A stretch of 64,000 nucleotides of DNA from an uncultured Prevotellaceae bacterium (lineage in GTDB: Bacteria > Bacteroidota > Bacteroidia > Bacteroidales > Muribaculaceae): NCBI GenBank assembly GCA_900318865.1, contig ONMF01000006.1:1-64000 (forward strand), given 5' to 3'. How positions within the stretch are numbered: the stretch's first letter is position 1; each line of letters starts with the position of its first letter. The position numbers and the translations under genes are program-made. Below, piece by piece: positions 36,804-45,201 of the stretch. The notes under the pieces are model-generated. The model saw only the letters and a program-made list of their open reading frames with translations. It did no database searches and was not told the origin of the DNA.

Positions 36804-38252
36804 TCAATCCTTCTTGATGAGCAACGCAAGCCCTATCATGGTGAGCAGGGCGTTGAGCAACAACAGTTCGAAACCCAGCGTGTAGCCGAAGCTCGATGCC
36901 AGCCACTGCTGGATGAAGAAACTCAGCACAGGAGCCGCCACACACACCAGGGGCACCCAGCGGTCGCGCACGGCGGCGCGGCACATCATTCCGAAGGCAA
37001 ACAGTCCCAGGATGGGGCCGTAGGTGTAGCTGGCCAGCGTGTAGACGGCGCTGATGGCATCGCTGTTGCTGATGGCGTAGAACACGATAATCACCAGGCC
37101 CATGACGGCAGCCATGGCCACATGCACCCACTTGCGTGTGCGCGCCAGGGCATCGGGCTGCTGACGCTTGTCGCTTTCCAGAATGTCGACGGTGAACGAG
37201 GTGGTGAGCGCCGTGAGGGCCGAGCCGGCAGCCGAATAGGCTGCGCTCACCAGGCCCAGGATGAACAGCACTCCCACCACAATCGGGATGTTGCCGCCGC
37301 TGAAAGCCACCTGCCCGAAGAGCTCGTCGGTCTTCTCGGGCATGGCCAGCCCGCTCTTGTTGCTGTAAAGCACCAGAAGCGTTCCCAGCACCAGGAACAA
37401 GCCCACCACAAATATCTGGGTGATGCCGCTCACGATAAGGCTTTTCTTCGACTCGGCAACATTCTTGCTGGCCAGTGTGCGTTGCATCAAGTCCTGGTCG
37501 AGGCCGGTGGTGGCGATGACCATGAAAATGCCGGCAATGAACTGCTTCCAGAAGTAGGTGCCCTCCTTGGGATTGTCGAAGAAGAAGATGCGCGACGAGT
37601 CGTCGCCTGCGACGGCCGAGCACAGCTCGCCCAGATTATATCCCAGCCCGCGGGCAATGAAAAAGATGCACAGCACCACACTCATGATGAGGCAGAACGA
37701 CTTGAGCGTGTCGGTCCATATCACGGTCTTCACGCCTCCCTGCAGGGTGTAAAGGAAAATGAGGGCAATCGTGACAATGACATTGAGCACAAAAGGAATT
37801 CCCAGCGGCGCGAACACCAGCAGTTGCAGCGTGACACACACCACATAGAAACGCACCGCAGCACCCAGCATCTTGCTGATGAAGAAGAACCAGGCACCCG
37901 TCTTGTGCGTGCCGCCGCCGAAACGCTGCTCCAGGTAGCCGTAAATCGACACCAGATTACGCTTGAAAAAGAGCGGCATGAGCACATAGGCTATCACAAA
38001 ATAGCCCACGGCGAAGCCCAGCACCATCTGCATGTAGGAAAAACTCTTCACCGCCACCTGGCCGGGGACCGACACAAAGGTCACGCCCGAGATGGGCGCC
38101 CCTATCATGGCGATGGCGACAATGAACCACGGGGCCTGACGGCCGCCGGTGAGGGCGGTATTGGCATCGGCGCGGCGCGACGCCGCCCACGAAATGATGA
38201 AAAGCAACACGAAATAGCCAACGATTGTGGCAAGTACTATCCAGGGAGTCAT
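36804..38252 (-). CDS. Sodium/solute symporter (SSS family)
   Basis: 482 aa with about 13 predicted membrane spans. SSS hallmarks: 'GAPISGVTFVSVPGQVAVKSFSYMQ' near the N-terminus, 'RFGGGTHKTGAWFFFIS', 'YTLQGGVKTVIWTDTLK' and the Na+-site region 'AGIFMVIATTGLDQDLMQRTLA'. It imports an organic solute with Na+. The gene follows namZ by 42 nt and precedes the WYL gene by 3 nt. In other Bacteroidales a transporter of this kind sits beside NamZ and takes up MurNAc, so MurNAc or a muropeptide sugar is a reasonable guess. Confidence 0.9.
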   Translation of the reverse strand: MTPWIVLATIVGYFVLLFIISWAASRRADANTALTGGRQAPWFIVAIAMIGAPISGVTFVSVPGQVAVKSFSYMQMVLGFAVGYFVIAYVLMPLFFKRNLVSIYGYLEQRFGGGTHKTGAWFFFISKMLGAAVRFYVVCVTLQLLVFAPLGIPFVLNVIVTIALIFLYTLQGGVKTVIWTDTLKSFCLIMSVVLCIFFIARGLGYNLGELCSAVAGDDSSRIFFFDNPKEGTYFWKQFIAGIFMVIATTGLDQDLMQRTLASKNVAESKKSLIVSGITQIFVVGLFLVLGTLLVLYSNKSGLAMPEKTDELFGQVAFSGGNIPIVVGVLFILGLVSAAYSAAGSALTALTTSFTVDILESDKRQQPDALARTRKWVHVAMAAVMGLVIIVFYAISNSDAISAVYTLASYTYGPILGLFAFGMMCRAAVRDRWVPLVCVAAPVLSFFIQQWLASSFGYTLGFELLLLNALLTMIGLALLIKKD

Positions 38253-38294
38253 TATCTATGTCTATTATTTGTTATGAATTTCTTTTCGGTTATC

Positions 38295-39533
38295 TCATTC
38301 CTCATAAAGCAGGTAGCGCCGGCGCTGCTCCTTGAACCGCGCCACATCGCCAGCCCAGGTGGCCTTGATTTCAGCGGCACTCTTGCCGGCCACAATCATG
38401 TCATATATAGTGGTGTTGCCCATAAGCAGGTTGAAAAAATTACGCTCGCCGGTGCGCAGCAAGAATTGCTTGCCCTGGGCGGCAAGGTCGCGATAGGCAT
38501 CGATGACGTACTCCAGATTGACGCCCTGCGCGATGGCCTGCTCGGCATCCATGTTGTGCAAGTCCACGCCGTAGCACAGCACATCGAGTTGCGGCGGGTT
38601 CTTCGCCCCGGCTCGGCTGCGCGGGGTGAACGCGAAGTAGCGGTCACGCATATCGGGGTGGCCATAAACCTGGAACGGCCAGTCGGTGCCACGGCCCAGG
38701 CTCACGGTAGTGCCCTCAAAATAACACGTTGATGGATAAAGGTAGATGCTGAGCATATTGGGCAAGTTGGGCGACGGCGCCACGGGCAGTTCATAGCGGG
38801 TGCGGTGTGTATAGTTCAGGCAGGGCACCACCGTGAGGGGCACTTGCTTGCCCTCGCGCAGCCAGCCCTCGCCGTTGGCCATCTTCGCCAGCTCGCCCAG
38901 CGTCATGCCGTGCACCGTGGGGATGGGCAGGCGGCCCACGCCGCTCTTGAGCTTCATGTCGAGGATGGGGCCGTCCACGGTCATGCCGTTGGGATTGGGG
39001 CGGTCAAAAACCACAAACTCCTTGCCATAGGTCACGGCCGCATCCATCAGGTTGACCATGGTCACATAATAGGTATAATAGCGCAAGCCCACGTCTTGAA
39101 TGTCGATGACAATGACATCAAATTTGTCCATCGTTGCGCGAGCGGGCATGGGCGACTTGCCGTCGTAGAGCGAGGCAATGGGAATGCCGGTTTTCTCGTC
39201 GACACTGCTGCCCACATGCTCACCGGCGTCGGCCGTGCCGCGGAAGCCGTGCTCGGGCGAGAAGATAGTGACCACGTCGAGGCCTTGGTCAAGCATCACG
39301 TCGAGCACATGGCGGTCGCCCACCATACCCGTCTGGTTGCTCATCAGCGCAATGCGCTTGCCCTTGAGCAGCGGCACATACACATCGGTGCGGGCGGCAC
39401 CCACCACCACGGCCTTATTCTTCTGGTCGGCACAATCACCACCACAGCAGGCCTTCTGCTGCGTGGCGGCACGGCACGACATGGCCGTCAACAACACGCA
39501 TGCGGCCAGCAAAGTCTTGAACAAATGTTTCAT
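38295..39533 (-). CDS. namZ: Exo-beta-N-acetylmuramidase NamZ-like lipoprotein (DUF1343)
   Basis: 412 aa. Lipobox LLTAMSC (Cys ~20) and an extra Cys cluster (KACCGGDC) right after it. The DUF1343 domain fills the rest: 'RIALMSNQTGMVG', 'TIFSPEHGFRGTADAGEHV', 'IVIDIQDVGLRYYTYYVTM', 'FDRPNPNG', 'VHGMTLGELA' and 'FEGTTVSLGRGTDWPFQVYGHP'. NamZ releases MurNAc from the non-reducing ends of peptidoglycan fragments (known from B. subtilis and Tannerella). Located at the head of a likely namZ-symporter-WYL operon for cell-wall salvage. Confidence 0.9.
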   Translation of the reverse strand: MKHLFKTLLAACVLLTAMSCRAATQQKACCGGDCADQKNKAVVVGAARTDVYVPLLKGKRIALMSNQTGMVGDRHVLDVMLDQGLDVVTIFSPEHGFRGTADAGEHVGSSVDEKTGIPIASLYDGKSPMPARATMDKFDVIVIDIQDVGLRYYTYYVTMVNLMDAAVTYGKEFVVFDRPNPNGMTVDGPILDMKLKSGVGRLPIPTVHGMTLGELAKMANGEGWLREGKQVPLTVVPCLNYTHRTRYELPVAPSPNLPNMLSIYLYPSTCYFEGTTVSLGRGTDWPFQVYGHPDMRDRYFAFTPRSRAGAKNPPQLDVLCYGVDLHNMDAEQAIAQGVNLEYVIDAYRDLAAQGKQFLLRTGERNFFNLLMGNTTIYDMIVAGKSAAEIKATWAGDVARFKEQRRRYLLYEE

Positions 39534-39560
39534 GGTAAACTCATTTAATAATCATTGCCA

Positions 39561-39568
39561 CAAAGTTA
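39561..39568 (-). promoter_or_regulatory. -7 box of the namZ operon
   Basis: On the minus strand TAACTTTG, 28 nt upstream of the ATG at 39533. Confidence 0.6.
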
Positions 39569-39680
39569 GCATTTTTCTGCTGGTGGTACGAACATTTTAG
39601 CAAAAAATGTCGATGCGGGCCGCACGGCATATTGCCACCGGCCTGTTGCTAATGAGAAAAAAGTAATAATTGTGGTCGGC

Positions 39681-40148
39681 TCAGAATTCCTTGAAGCACA
39701 AGGGCAGCATGTCGGCCATGCTGTCGAGAACGTAGACGGTGTCGCGACCGGCCAGATACACCCTGATGGGGTGCGGGGCGTTCTTCTCAAATTCCACTAT
39801 CGCCTGGCGGCACACACCGCACGGCGCACACGGCTCGTCAACAAATTCACCCTGGGTGAACGCCGTGACGGCCAGCATCTTGATGGGAACACCGGGATAA
39901 TTGGCCCCTGCATTGTAGATGGCGCTGCGCTCACCACAAGTGCCTGCAAAAGCGGCATTTTCCTGGTTGGCGCCTTTTATCCACACGCCATTGTCGAGCA
40001 GCAAGGCCGACCCCACATGGAAGTGGCTGTAAGGGGCGTAGGACGACTGGGTGGCTTCACGAGCAAGGTCAATGAGTTTTTTTTCCTCGTCATTGAGTTC
40101 ATTGTAATGATAAACTCGTATCTTTGTGGTGATATTTTTCTCGGTCAT
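39681..40148 (-). CDS. cdd: Cytidine deaminase
   Basis: 155 aa. The zinc/catalytic motif is T-C-G-E-R-S (C71, E73) and PCGVCRQ (C110, C113). N-terminal 'YAPYSHFHVGSALL' binds the substrate. Deaminates cytidine/deoxycytidine to uridine forms for salvage. The start at 40148 was chosen because a minus-strand promoter box at 40166-40174 would place transcription start near 40159, excluding the in-frame ATG at 40178. The start codon interlocks with that of the divergent gene at 40147. Confidence 0.95.
   Translation of the reverse strand: MTEKNITTKIRVYHYNELNDEEKKLIDLAREATQSSYAPYSHFHVGSALLLDNGVWIKGANQENAAFAGTCGERSAIYNAGANYPGVPIKMLAVTAFTQGEFVDEPCAPCGVCRQAIVEFEKNAPHPIRVYLAGRDTVYVLDSMADMLPLCFKEF
40119..40126 (+). 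promoter_or_regulatory. -7 box of the glucosaminidase gene, inside cdd
   Basis: TATCTTTG, 21 nt upstream of the ATG at 40147. It lies within the first codons of the oppositely oriented cdd gene. Confidence 0.55.
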
Positions 40149-40854
40149 GTTGTTTAAGATTTTCTGCAAAATTATCAAATATTTCGTAATCTACAAGCGG
40201 TTGGCGCCATTTTGCATCATTTTTGGAGCCGCCTCGACCGGTTTGGCCCAGCAACCACGGCTCAATGCCGTCTATCTGGAATACATCGACCGCTACAAGG
40301 AAGTGGCCATCAAGCACCACACCGAATTTGGCGTGCCGGCAAGCATCACCCTGGCACAAGGGCTGCTCGAGAGCAGGGCAGGGCGCAGCTACCTGGCCAC
40401 GCAGGGCAACAACCACTTCGGCATCAAGTGTCACCGATGGGCCGGTGAGCATGTGGAGTGGGACGACACGCTCAAACACGACTGCTATCGCAAGTACGCC
40501 TCGGCCGAGGATTCCTTCGAGGATCATGCGCGTTTTTTGTGCGGACGCCGCTACCAGCCGCTCCACCGGCTCGACTCCACCGATTATAAGGGCTGGGCCA
40601 CAGGACTGCGGCAGTGCGGATACGCCGAAGACCCTGCCTACCCCGAGAAACTCATCGCCTTGATAGAGCAATATGAGCTGCAGCGATACGACACCTGCTG
40701 GCAACACGACGACACGCCGGGCAACGCATCGGCCGACAACGACGACGACCTGCCCGACGAAGATCAAGACGACACAGCACAGCGTCAGGCCGCCACAACG
40801 CAACGGGTGCGCAACGCCTTCGGCCTGGGGGCCGCGTCGGCCGACAACGACTGA
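40147..40854 (+). CDS. Secreted N-acetylmuramoyl-glycan hydrolase (glucosaminidase, FlgJ-like)
   Basis: 235 aa. N-terminal hydrophobic signal with basic residues (~1-36, ending GLAQQ). The glucosaminidase domain (~45-185) has 'PASITLAQGLLESRAGRSYLA' (catalytic Glu in LLES), 'NNHFGIKCHRWAG', 'RKYASAEDSFEDHARFL' and 'GWATGLRQCGYAEDPAYPEKLI'. It cleaves peptidoglycan glycan strands. An acidic Asp/Asn-rich tail (~195-235) follows. Unlike some relatives it has no LysM domain. The ATG shares the sequence CATG with the start of cdd on the other strand. Confidence 0.9.
   Translation: MLFKIFCKIIKYFVIYKRLAPFCIIFGAASTGLAQQPRLNAVYLEYIDRYKEVAIKHHTEFGVPASITLAQGLLESRAGRSYLATQGNNHFGIKCHRWAGEHVEWDDTLKHDCYRKYASAEDSFEDHARFLCGRRYQPLHRLDSTDYKGWATGLRQCGYAEDPAYPEKLIALIEQYELQRYDTCWQHDDTPGNASADNDDDLPDEDQDDTAQRQAATTQRVRNAFGLGAASADND
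40166..40196 (-). promoter_or_regulatory. Promoter of cdd, inside the glucosaminidase gene
   Basis: On the minus strand CTTG-like -33 element (TTG at 40194-40196), 19-nt spacer, TAATTTTGC (40166-40174). It lies in the signal-peptide codons of the opposite gene. Confidence 0.65.
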
Positions 40855-40856
40855 CC

Positions 40857-40982
40857 TCTGCCCCACAGATGGGTGTATTCATGGATGGGATGCTCGGGAG
40901 ATATGACGGTCTCGTCAAGATAGATGCGGCCCTGCTTGTCCACAAAGCCCTGCCAAACACGGTATAACTTTCTCTCAGGTGG
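40857..40982 (-). pseudogene. Fragment of a mobile-element-type protein with HEYTH zincin motif
   Basis: On the minus strand an open stretch after an in-frame stop (~40983) reads 'KLYRVWQGFVDKQG' then 'RIYLDETVISPEHPIHEYTHLW'. The IHEYTHLW box is an HExxH zinc-protease signature, and its surroundings resemble the large polyvalent proteins of Bacteroidetes conjugative elements and phages. The frame then runs into the coding sequence of the glucosaminidase gene on the other strand, where it has no family likeness. No start codon or promoter was found. Probably a scrap of a lost element. Confidence 0.4.
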
Positions 40983-41042
40983 TCAACTATCTGGAGAACA
41001 CTGTGTGTTCTCTGATTTCGCCCCTGAAAAACTACTGTTTGT

Positions 41043-41074
41043 TTTGCAAAAAAGGGGCAGATTGCTTAATTTTG
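41043..41074 (+). promoter_or_regulatory. Promoter of dnaX
   Basis: TTTG (41043-41046), 20-nt spacer, TAATTTTG (41067-41074), 34 nt upstream of the ATG. Confidence 0.75.
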
Positions 41075-41108
41075 TGAACTGAATTGTAACCGCAGCTTCT
41101 TATAGAAC

Positions 41109-42848
41109 ATGGATAATAATACCTACATCGTGTCGGCACGCAAATACCGGCCCAGCACCTTCCAAACCGTGGTGGGGCAGCAAGCCCTCACGCACACACT
41201 GAAAAGCGCCATCGCCAGCGGACGACTGGCGCACGCCTACTTGTTTTGCGGGCCGCGAGGCGTGGGAAAAACCACCTGTGCGCGCATCTTTGCCAAAACC
41301 ATCAACTGCGAGCATCCCACAGCCGACGGCGAGGCCTGCAACGAGTGCCCCTCGTGCCGCGCTTTCAACGAGCAGGTGTCGTTCAACATCATCGAGCTGG
41401 ATGCCGCCAGCAACAATGGCGTGGACGATATCCGCGACCTCACCGAGCAGGTGCGCATCCCGCCGCAAACGGGCCGCTACAAAGTATATATCATCGATGA
41501 GGTTCATATGCTGAGCCAGGCAGCGTTCAACGCGTTTCTCAAAACCCTCGAGGAGCCACCCGAATATGCCATCTTCATCCTGGCCACCACCGAGAAGCAG
41601 AAGGTGATACCCACCATCCTGTCGAGGTGTCAAATCTACGACTTTGCACGCATCACCGTCCCCGACATTGCCCAGCAGCTGCGCTACGTGTGCCAGCAGG
41701 AAGGCATCGAGGCCGAGGACGCCGCACTCAACGTCATCGCTCAGAAGGCCGACGGCGCCATGCGCGACGCCCTCTCCATCTTCGACCAGGTGACCGCCTC
41801 GTCGCGGGGCCACATCACTTATCAGAGCGCCATCGACAACCTCAACGTGCTCGACTATGAATACTACTTCAGGCTGGTGGATGCATTCCTGGGTAGCGAT
41901 GTGCCACAGGCGATGCTCATCTATAAAGAAATTCGTGACAACGGATTTGACTCGCAGTTCTTTGTGAACGGACTGGCCCAGCACTTGCGCGACCTGATGG
42001 TGGCATCCACGCCGCAAACCCGCATCTTGCTCGAGATGAACGATGAGGCAGCCCAGCGCTATGTGCAGCAAGCGGGACAGATGACTCCCGCCATGCTCTA
42101 CCGCGCGCTCGACTTGTGCAACACGTGCGACCTGAACTACCGTAACGCGTCGAGCAAGCAGTTGCTCGTGGAACTCACGCTCATCAAGCTGTGCCAGCTC
42201 TCCGGTGTCGCACCTCAACCCGCCGAGGCCCCGGCACAACCCATCAAGAAAATCGCAGCCGCCCCGGCACCGCAGCCGCAACCGGCACCTGCACCGCCTA
42301 CAGCTACAGCCACCGCCAAACCCGTGGCACGCGCCGCCCGGCCCCTAATGGGTGGCATGCCCGCTCCACGGCCTGCCGCGCCGGCCTCCACCACCCGTGT
42401 GGCCGCTCCGGCGGCACCGGCCGTCAAGAAACAGCCCGCCGACACAGCACCCGCGGCGCCGGCAGCACCTGTCACAGCCACTCGCCATGAGGCTTTCACC
42501 GCCGAGCAACTGCAAGCCGCCTGGCAAGCCTACATCGACCAGCATCCCAACGAGCACATCACCGTGAGCACCATGCGCCTGGCCCGGCCGGCACGCATCA
42601 ACGACACGCTCTACCAGATAGAGGTCGAGAGCCAGGGACAGGTGGAGCACATGGAAAAGACCAAAGGCGGCTGGCTCAATGCCATGCGTGATGCCGTGGG
42701 CAACGACATGCTCGCCATTGATGTGAAAATCGGTGAAAAGATGTCGGGCCACCGCATCCTCACTCCTCGTGAGGTGGTGAACAACATCCGTGAGCACAAC
42801 CCCAACTTCAACAAATTTATTCAAGATTTCCAGCTGAGCTTGGCTTGA
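41109..42848 (+). CDS. dnaX: DNA polymerase III gamma/tau subunit
   Basis: 579 aa. AAA+ clamp-loader core: 'ARKYRPSTFQTVVGQ' at the N-terminus, Walker A GPRGVGKTT (48-56), zinc-binding cysteines C67, C77, C80 and C83, Walker B-type 'YIIDEVHMLS' and sensor 'ATTEKQKVIPTILSRCQ'. Domain III follows, then a long Ala/Pro/Gln-rich linker (~365-465) and a C-terminal domain (~470-579), so tau-like. It loads the beta clamp in the replisome. Its 3' end overlaps the convergent GH89 gene by 32 nt. Confidence 0.97.
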   Translation: MDNNTYIVSARKYRPSTFQTVVGQQALTHTLKSAIASGRLAHAYLFCGPRGVGKTTCARIFAKTINCEHPTADGEACNECPSCRAFNEQVSFNIIELDAASNNGVDDIRDLTEQVRIPPQTGRYKVYIIDEVHMLSQAAFNAFLKTLEEPPEYAIFILATTEKQKVIPTILSRCQIYDFARITVPDIAQQLRYVCQQEGIEAEDAALNVIAQKADGAMRDALSIFDQVTASSRGHITYQSAIDNLNVLDYEYYFRLVDAFLGSDVPQAMLIYKEIRDNGFDSQFFVNGLAQHLRDLMVASTPQTRILLEMNDEAAQRYVQQAGQMTPAMLYRALDLCNTCDLNYRNASSKQLLVELTLIKLCQLSGVAPQPAEAPAQPIKKIAAAPAPQPQPAPAPPTATATAKPVARAARPLMGGMPAPRPAAPASTTRVAAPAAPAVKKQPADTAPAAPAAPVTATRHEAFTAEQLQAAWQAYIDQHPNEHITVSTMRLARPARINDTLYQIEVESQGQVEHMEKTKGGWLNAMRDAVGNDMLAIDVKIGEKMSGHRILTPREVVNNIREHNPNFNKFIQDFQLSLA

Positions 42849-45006
42849 ACCACTTGGCACGCAGCTGCCGGGCCAGCGTCAACACGTCGGCACCGGGCTC
42901 GGTGGCCGGCATCAGATTGCTCACAGCCCACTGCTCGCCATAGTCGGCGGCACGGCGGCGGCGCTGGTCGTTGTCCATGGGCCGGCGGCTGGCTACCGCT
43001 TGCATCGCCGTGTCGATGTAATCGCGCCACAGATGGGTGTAATACTCGCCCACAAGGCCGCTCCAGTTGCGGCACGCATAGTCGTTGAGATTTCCTCCCC
43101 AGGTGGTGATGATGCGACGTGCATTCATCTCGTAATAATCACTCAGCCGCCAATTGTCGCTCAGCCGTCGAGCCTGCTGCAGCCACGTGGCCAGGGTGGC
43201 GTGCCGATGACATGCGTTGAGGCGGTCCAGGTCGGCCAGCAAGTCAAGCATCCTGTCGGAGCGGGCACGCATCGCCGTCGTGTCGGCCGCATCGATGGCC
43301 CGGTCAAAGGCCTGCTTCTCCTTGATAAACAGGTCGCCCAGTAATTGCCGTCCCACCCACACCACATCGATGGTCATGGCATCGGTGGTGACGCTGTCCT
43401 GCGCCAGCATCCAGTCCCAGGCATCAAGCAACAAGGTGGCATCGTACTTCACGCCACGGCTCTCTTTTCCCTGCACGGGATAGGAACACACCAGCGGCGA
43501 GGCAAAATTGGAGGGCGTGATGTCGAGCACCCCGTGGTAAAGGATGTCCCACGCACGCCGGGCCGCTACGGCCCCCTCGATGCCAGCGTGGCGGTCGGCC
43601 AGCTCATCGACCACCTGCTCATCGGTTTTAGGCAGGGCCCAAGCCTTCTCCAAAACGTACTCATAGGGGAATTGCTGCACATCAAGACCCTCGAGCGTGG
43701 AGCCGATGCCCACCATGGCATCGCCACACTGCTTCAGGGCTTGCTCAATGCGCAAGCCGGCCTCTTTCACACGGCCCTGCACGTTGGTGTTGCCCCCGAA
43801 GTTGCCCAGATAGCACCACACGAAAGGCTGTCCGTAGAACGCCTCATGGTCGCGCCACATCTCCTTGTACTCACAGAAATAGTCGAGCATCGTCATCTTC
43901 CCCCGGGGCACCCCCGTGAGCATGGCGCGGGTGCGCTCGGGAGTGTACTCATGCTGATAATAAAGGAACCACGCCATTTGCAGCCACTCGGCCTGCGGGT
44001 CGACGGCGGTGAGGCTTTCGTAGATGTGACGGCTCACGTCGTGCAGATAGTCGGGGTCGAAGCTGGGCGGGTCCACCTCGTTGAAGGGGTCCACGCCATA
44101 GATATGGTCGGTGCCGAAGAGTCGCGTCTGTTCCTCGAGAAACATGCGCTGGATGCGGCCGTAGAGGGGGTCCTCGCTGTTGAGGAAGCAGGTGCGGTAG
44201 CGGTCGTCGAAACCGGCCCACGCACTTAGCGACTGGATGTCGGCATCGGGGAACAGCTCGCGCAGCCGCGCCGGCACATGCCCGGCAAAAGCCGGCAGCA
44301 CCGGGCGCATGTTCAGGGCACGCTCGCGCTGCACGATGCGTTGCTGCAGCTTCACCTGGCCGTCGAGCCACTGCTCGGGCAGCGGGCCGCACCAGCCGTC
44401 GATGTTGGCCATGCGGTGCCACGGCAGGTAGGCCGGGCCGGTGAAGTAGGCCCGCACCTCGTCATCGGTCATTCCCAGCGCCGTCCACACCCTGAGCCAC
44501 ACCGCCTCCTGCCCGGTGATGGCCAGTGGCATATTCACGCCGTTGAGCGCCATCCAGTCGATGAATCGCTCCCAGTCGTGCCATTGCCAGAAGGCCATCG
44601 TGTAGCCATAGGTGCAATAGTTGAGGAAAAACCGCTGCGGCACCCGCGCTGCGACACGCTCGCCGGCAGGCAGCAGCGGCAGCGTGGCCGGCAACGCCAC
44701 CGGCACATCGGCGTACCACGACACCGTGGTGTGGCAGTAGCGGTTCAGGTAGCGGTTCAGGCCCACGGCCATCGAGTTGGCGTTGTTGCCCGCCACCACC
44801 ACCTGGCCCTGGGCGTTGTTCTCCAGAGTGAAGACATCGGCGCCGCGGCAGGGTTCTATCTTCTTGAACACAATGTGGCGCTGCAGCCGCTCGCTGAGCC
44901 TGGCACACAAGTCTTGCGCCTGCTGCACATCGGGGTCGGCCGACGCCGCAAGGGTCATTGTCATCACAGCCCCTATCACGGCTGTCATCATGCGGTGGAT
45001 ATTCAT
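42817..45006 (-). CDS. Alpha-N-acetylglucosaminidase (GH89, NAGLU-like)
   Basis: 729 aa. Signal peptide (~1-23). NAGLU three-part architecture: a small N-terminal domain (with 'VFTLENNAQGQVVVAGNNANSMAVGL'), a TIM barrel with the family stretch 'MAFWQWHDWERFIDWMALNGVNMPL' and 'GVDPFNEVDPPS' carrying a catalytic Glu, and a helical C-terminal domain. It releases alpha-linked GlcNAc from host mucin O-glycans or heparan-type glycans, which fits a gut commensal. The start at 45006 was chosen because the -7 box at 45032-45039 excludes the upstream Met codons at 45027 and 45045. Confidence 0.93.
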   Translation of the reverse strand: MNIHRMMTAVIGAVMTMTLAASADPDVQQAQDLCARLSERLQRHIVFKKIEPCRGADVFTLENNAQGQVVVAGNNANSMAVGLNRYLNRYCHTTVSWYADVPVALPATLPLLPAGERVAARVPQRFFLNYCTYGYTMAFWQWHDWERFIDWMALNGVNMPLAITGQEAVWLRVWTALGMTDDEVRAYFTGPAYLPWHRMANIDGWCGPLPEQWLDGQVKLQQRIVQRERALNMRPVLPAFAGHVPARLRELFPDADIQSLSAWAGFDDRYRTCFLNSEDPLYGRIQRMFLEEQTRLFGTDHIYGVDPFNEVDPPSFDPDYLHDVSRHIYESLTAVDPQAEWLQMAWFLYYQHEYTPERTRAMLTGVPRGKMTMLDYFCEYKEMWRDHEAFYGQPFVWCYLGNFGGNTNVQGRVKEAGLRIEQALKQCGDAMVGIGSTLEGLDVQQFPYEYVLEKAWALPKTDEQVVDELADRHAGIEGAVAARRAWDILYHGVLDITPSNFASPLVCSYPVQGKESRGVKYDATLLLDAWDWMLAQDSVTTDAMTIDVVWVGRQLLGDLFIKEKQAFDRAIDAADTTAMRARSDRMLDLLADLDRLNACHRHATLATWLQQARRLSDNWRLSDYYEMNARRIITTWGGNLNDYACRNWSGLVGEYYTHLWRDYIDTAMQAVASRRPMDNDQRRRRAADYGEQWAVSNLMPATEPGADVLTLARQLRAKWFKPSSAGNLE

Positions 45007-45031
45007 GACTGTCCTAAGTTTTTGCATTGAA

Positions 45032-45063
45032 CAAAGATAGCACAACTTCGCTTGCCAAGCAAA
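45032..45063 (-). promoter_or_regulatory. Promoter of the GH89 gene
   Basis: On the minus strand TTTG (45060-45063), 20-nt spacer, TATCTTTG (45032-45039). Confidence 0.75.
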
Positions 45064-45134
45064 CCCAATTGTTAAAAAATTTTTTTACATAGTAAAACAT
45101 CGCTTTATTTGTCGCAAATTTAAATTTAAATTGC

Positions 45135-45143
45135 TAACTTTGC
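45135..45143 (+). promoter_or_regulatory. -7 box of the 45202 secreted-protein gene
   Basis: TAACTTTGC, a perfect match, giving a leader of about 50 nt. A TTTG at 45108-45111 lies a little farther upstream than usual. Confidence 0.65.
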
Positions 45144-45201
45144 CCAAATAAACCATAATCGCACTAAATTTTTAATTATTAACCAAATAACTTTTAACTC
45201 C

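Noticed and set aside
35715..38732. 1005-residue plus-strand frame
   Set aside because: Runs across lpxB, the WYL gene, the symporter and part of namZ in antisense or other frames; those genes all match known families.
40126..40146. GTG start for the glucosaminidase gene
   Set aside because: It overlaps the -7 box at 40119-40126; the transcript would begin after it.
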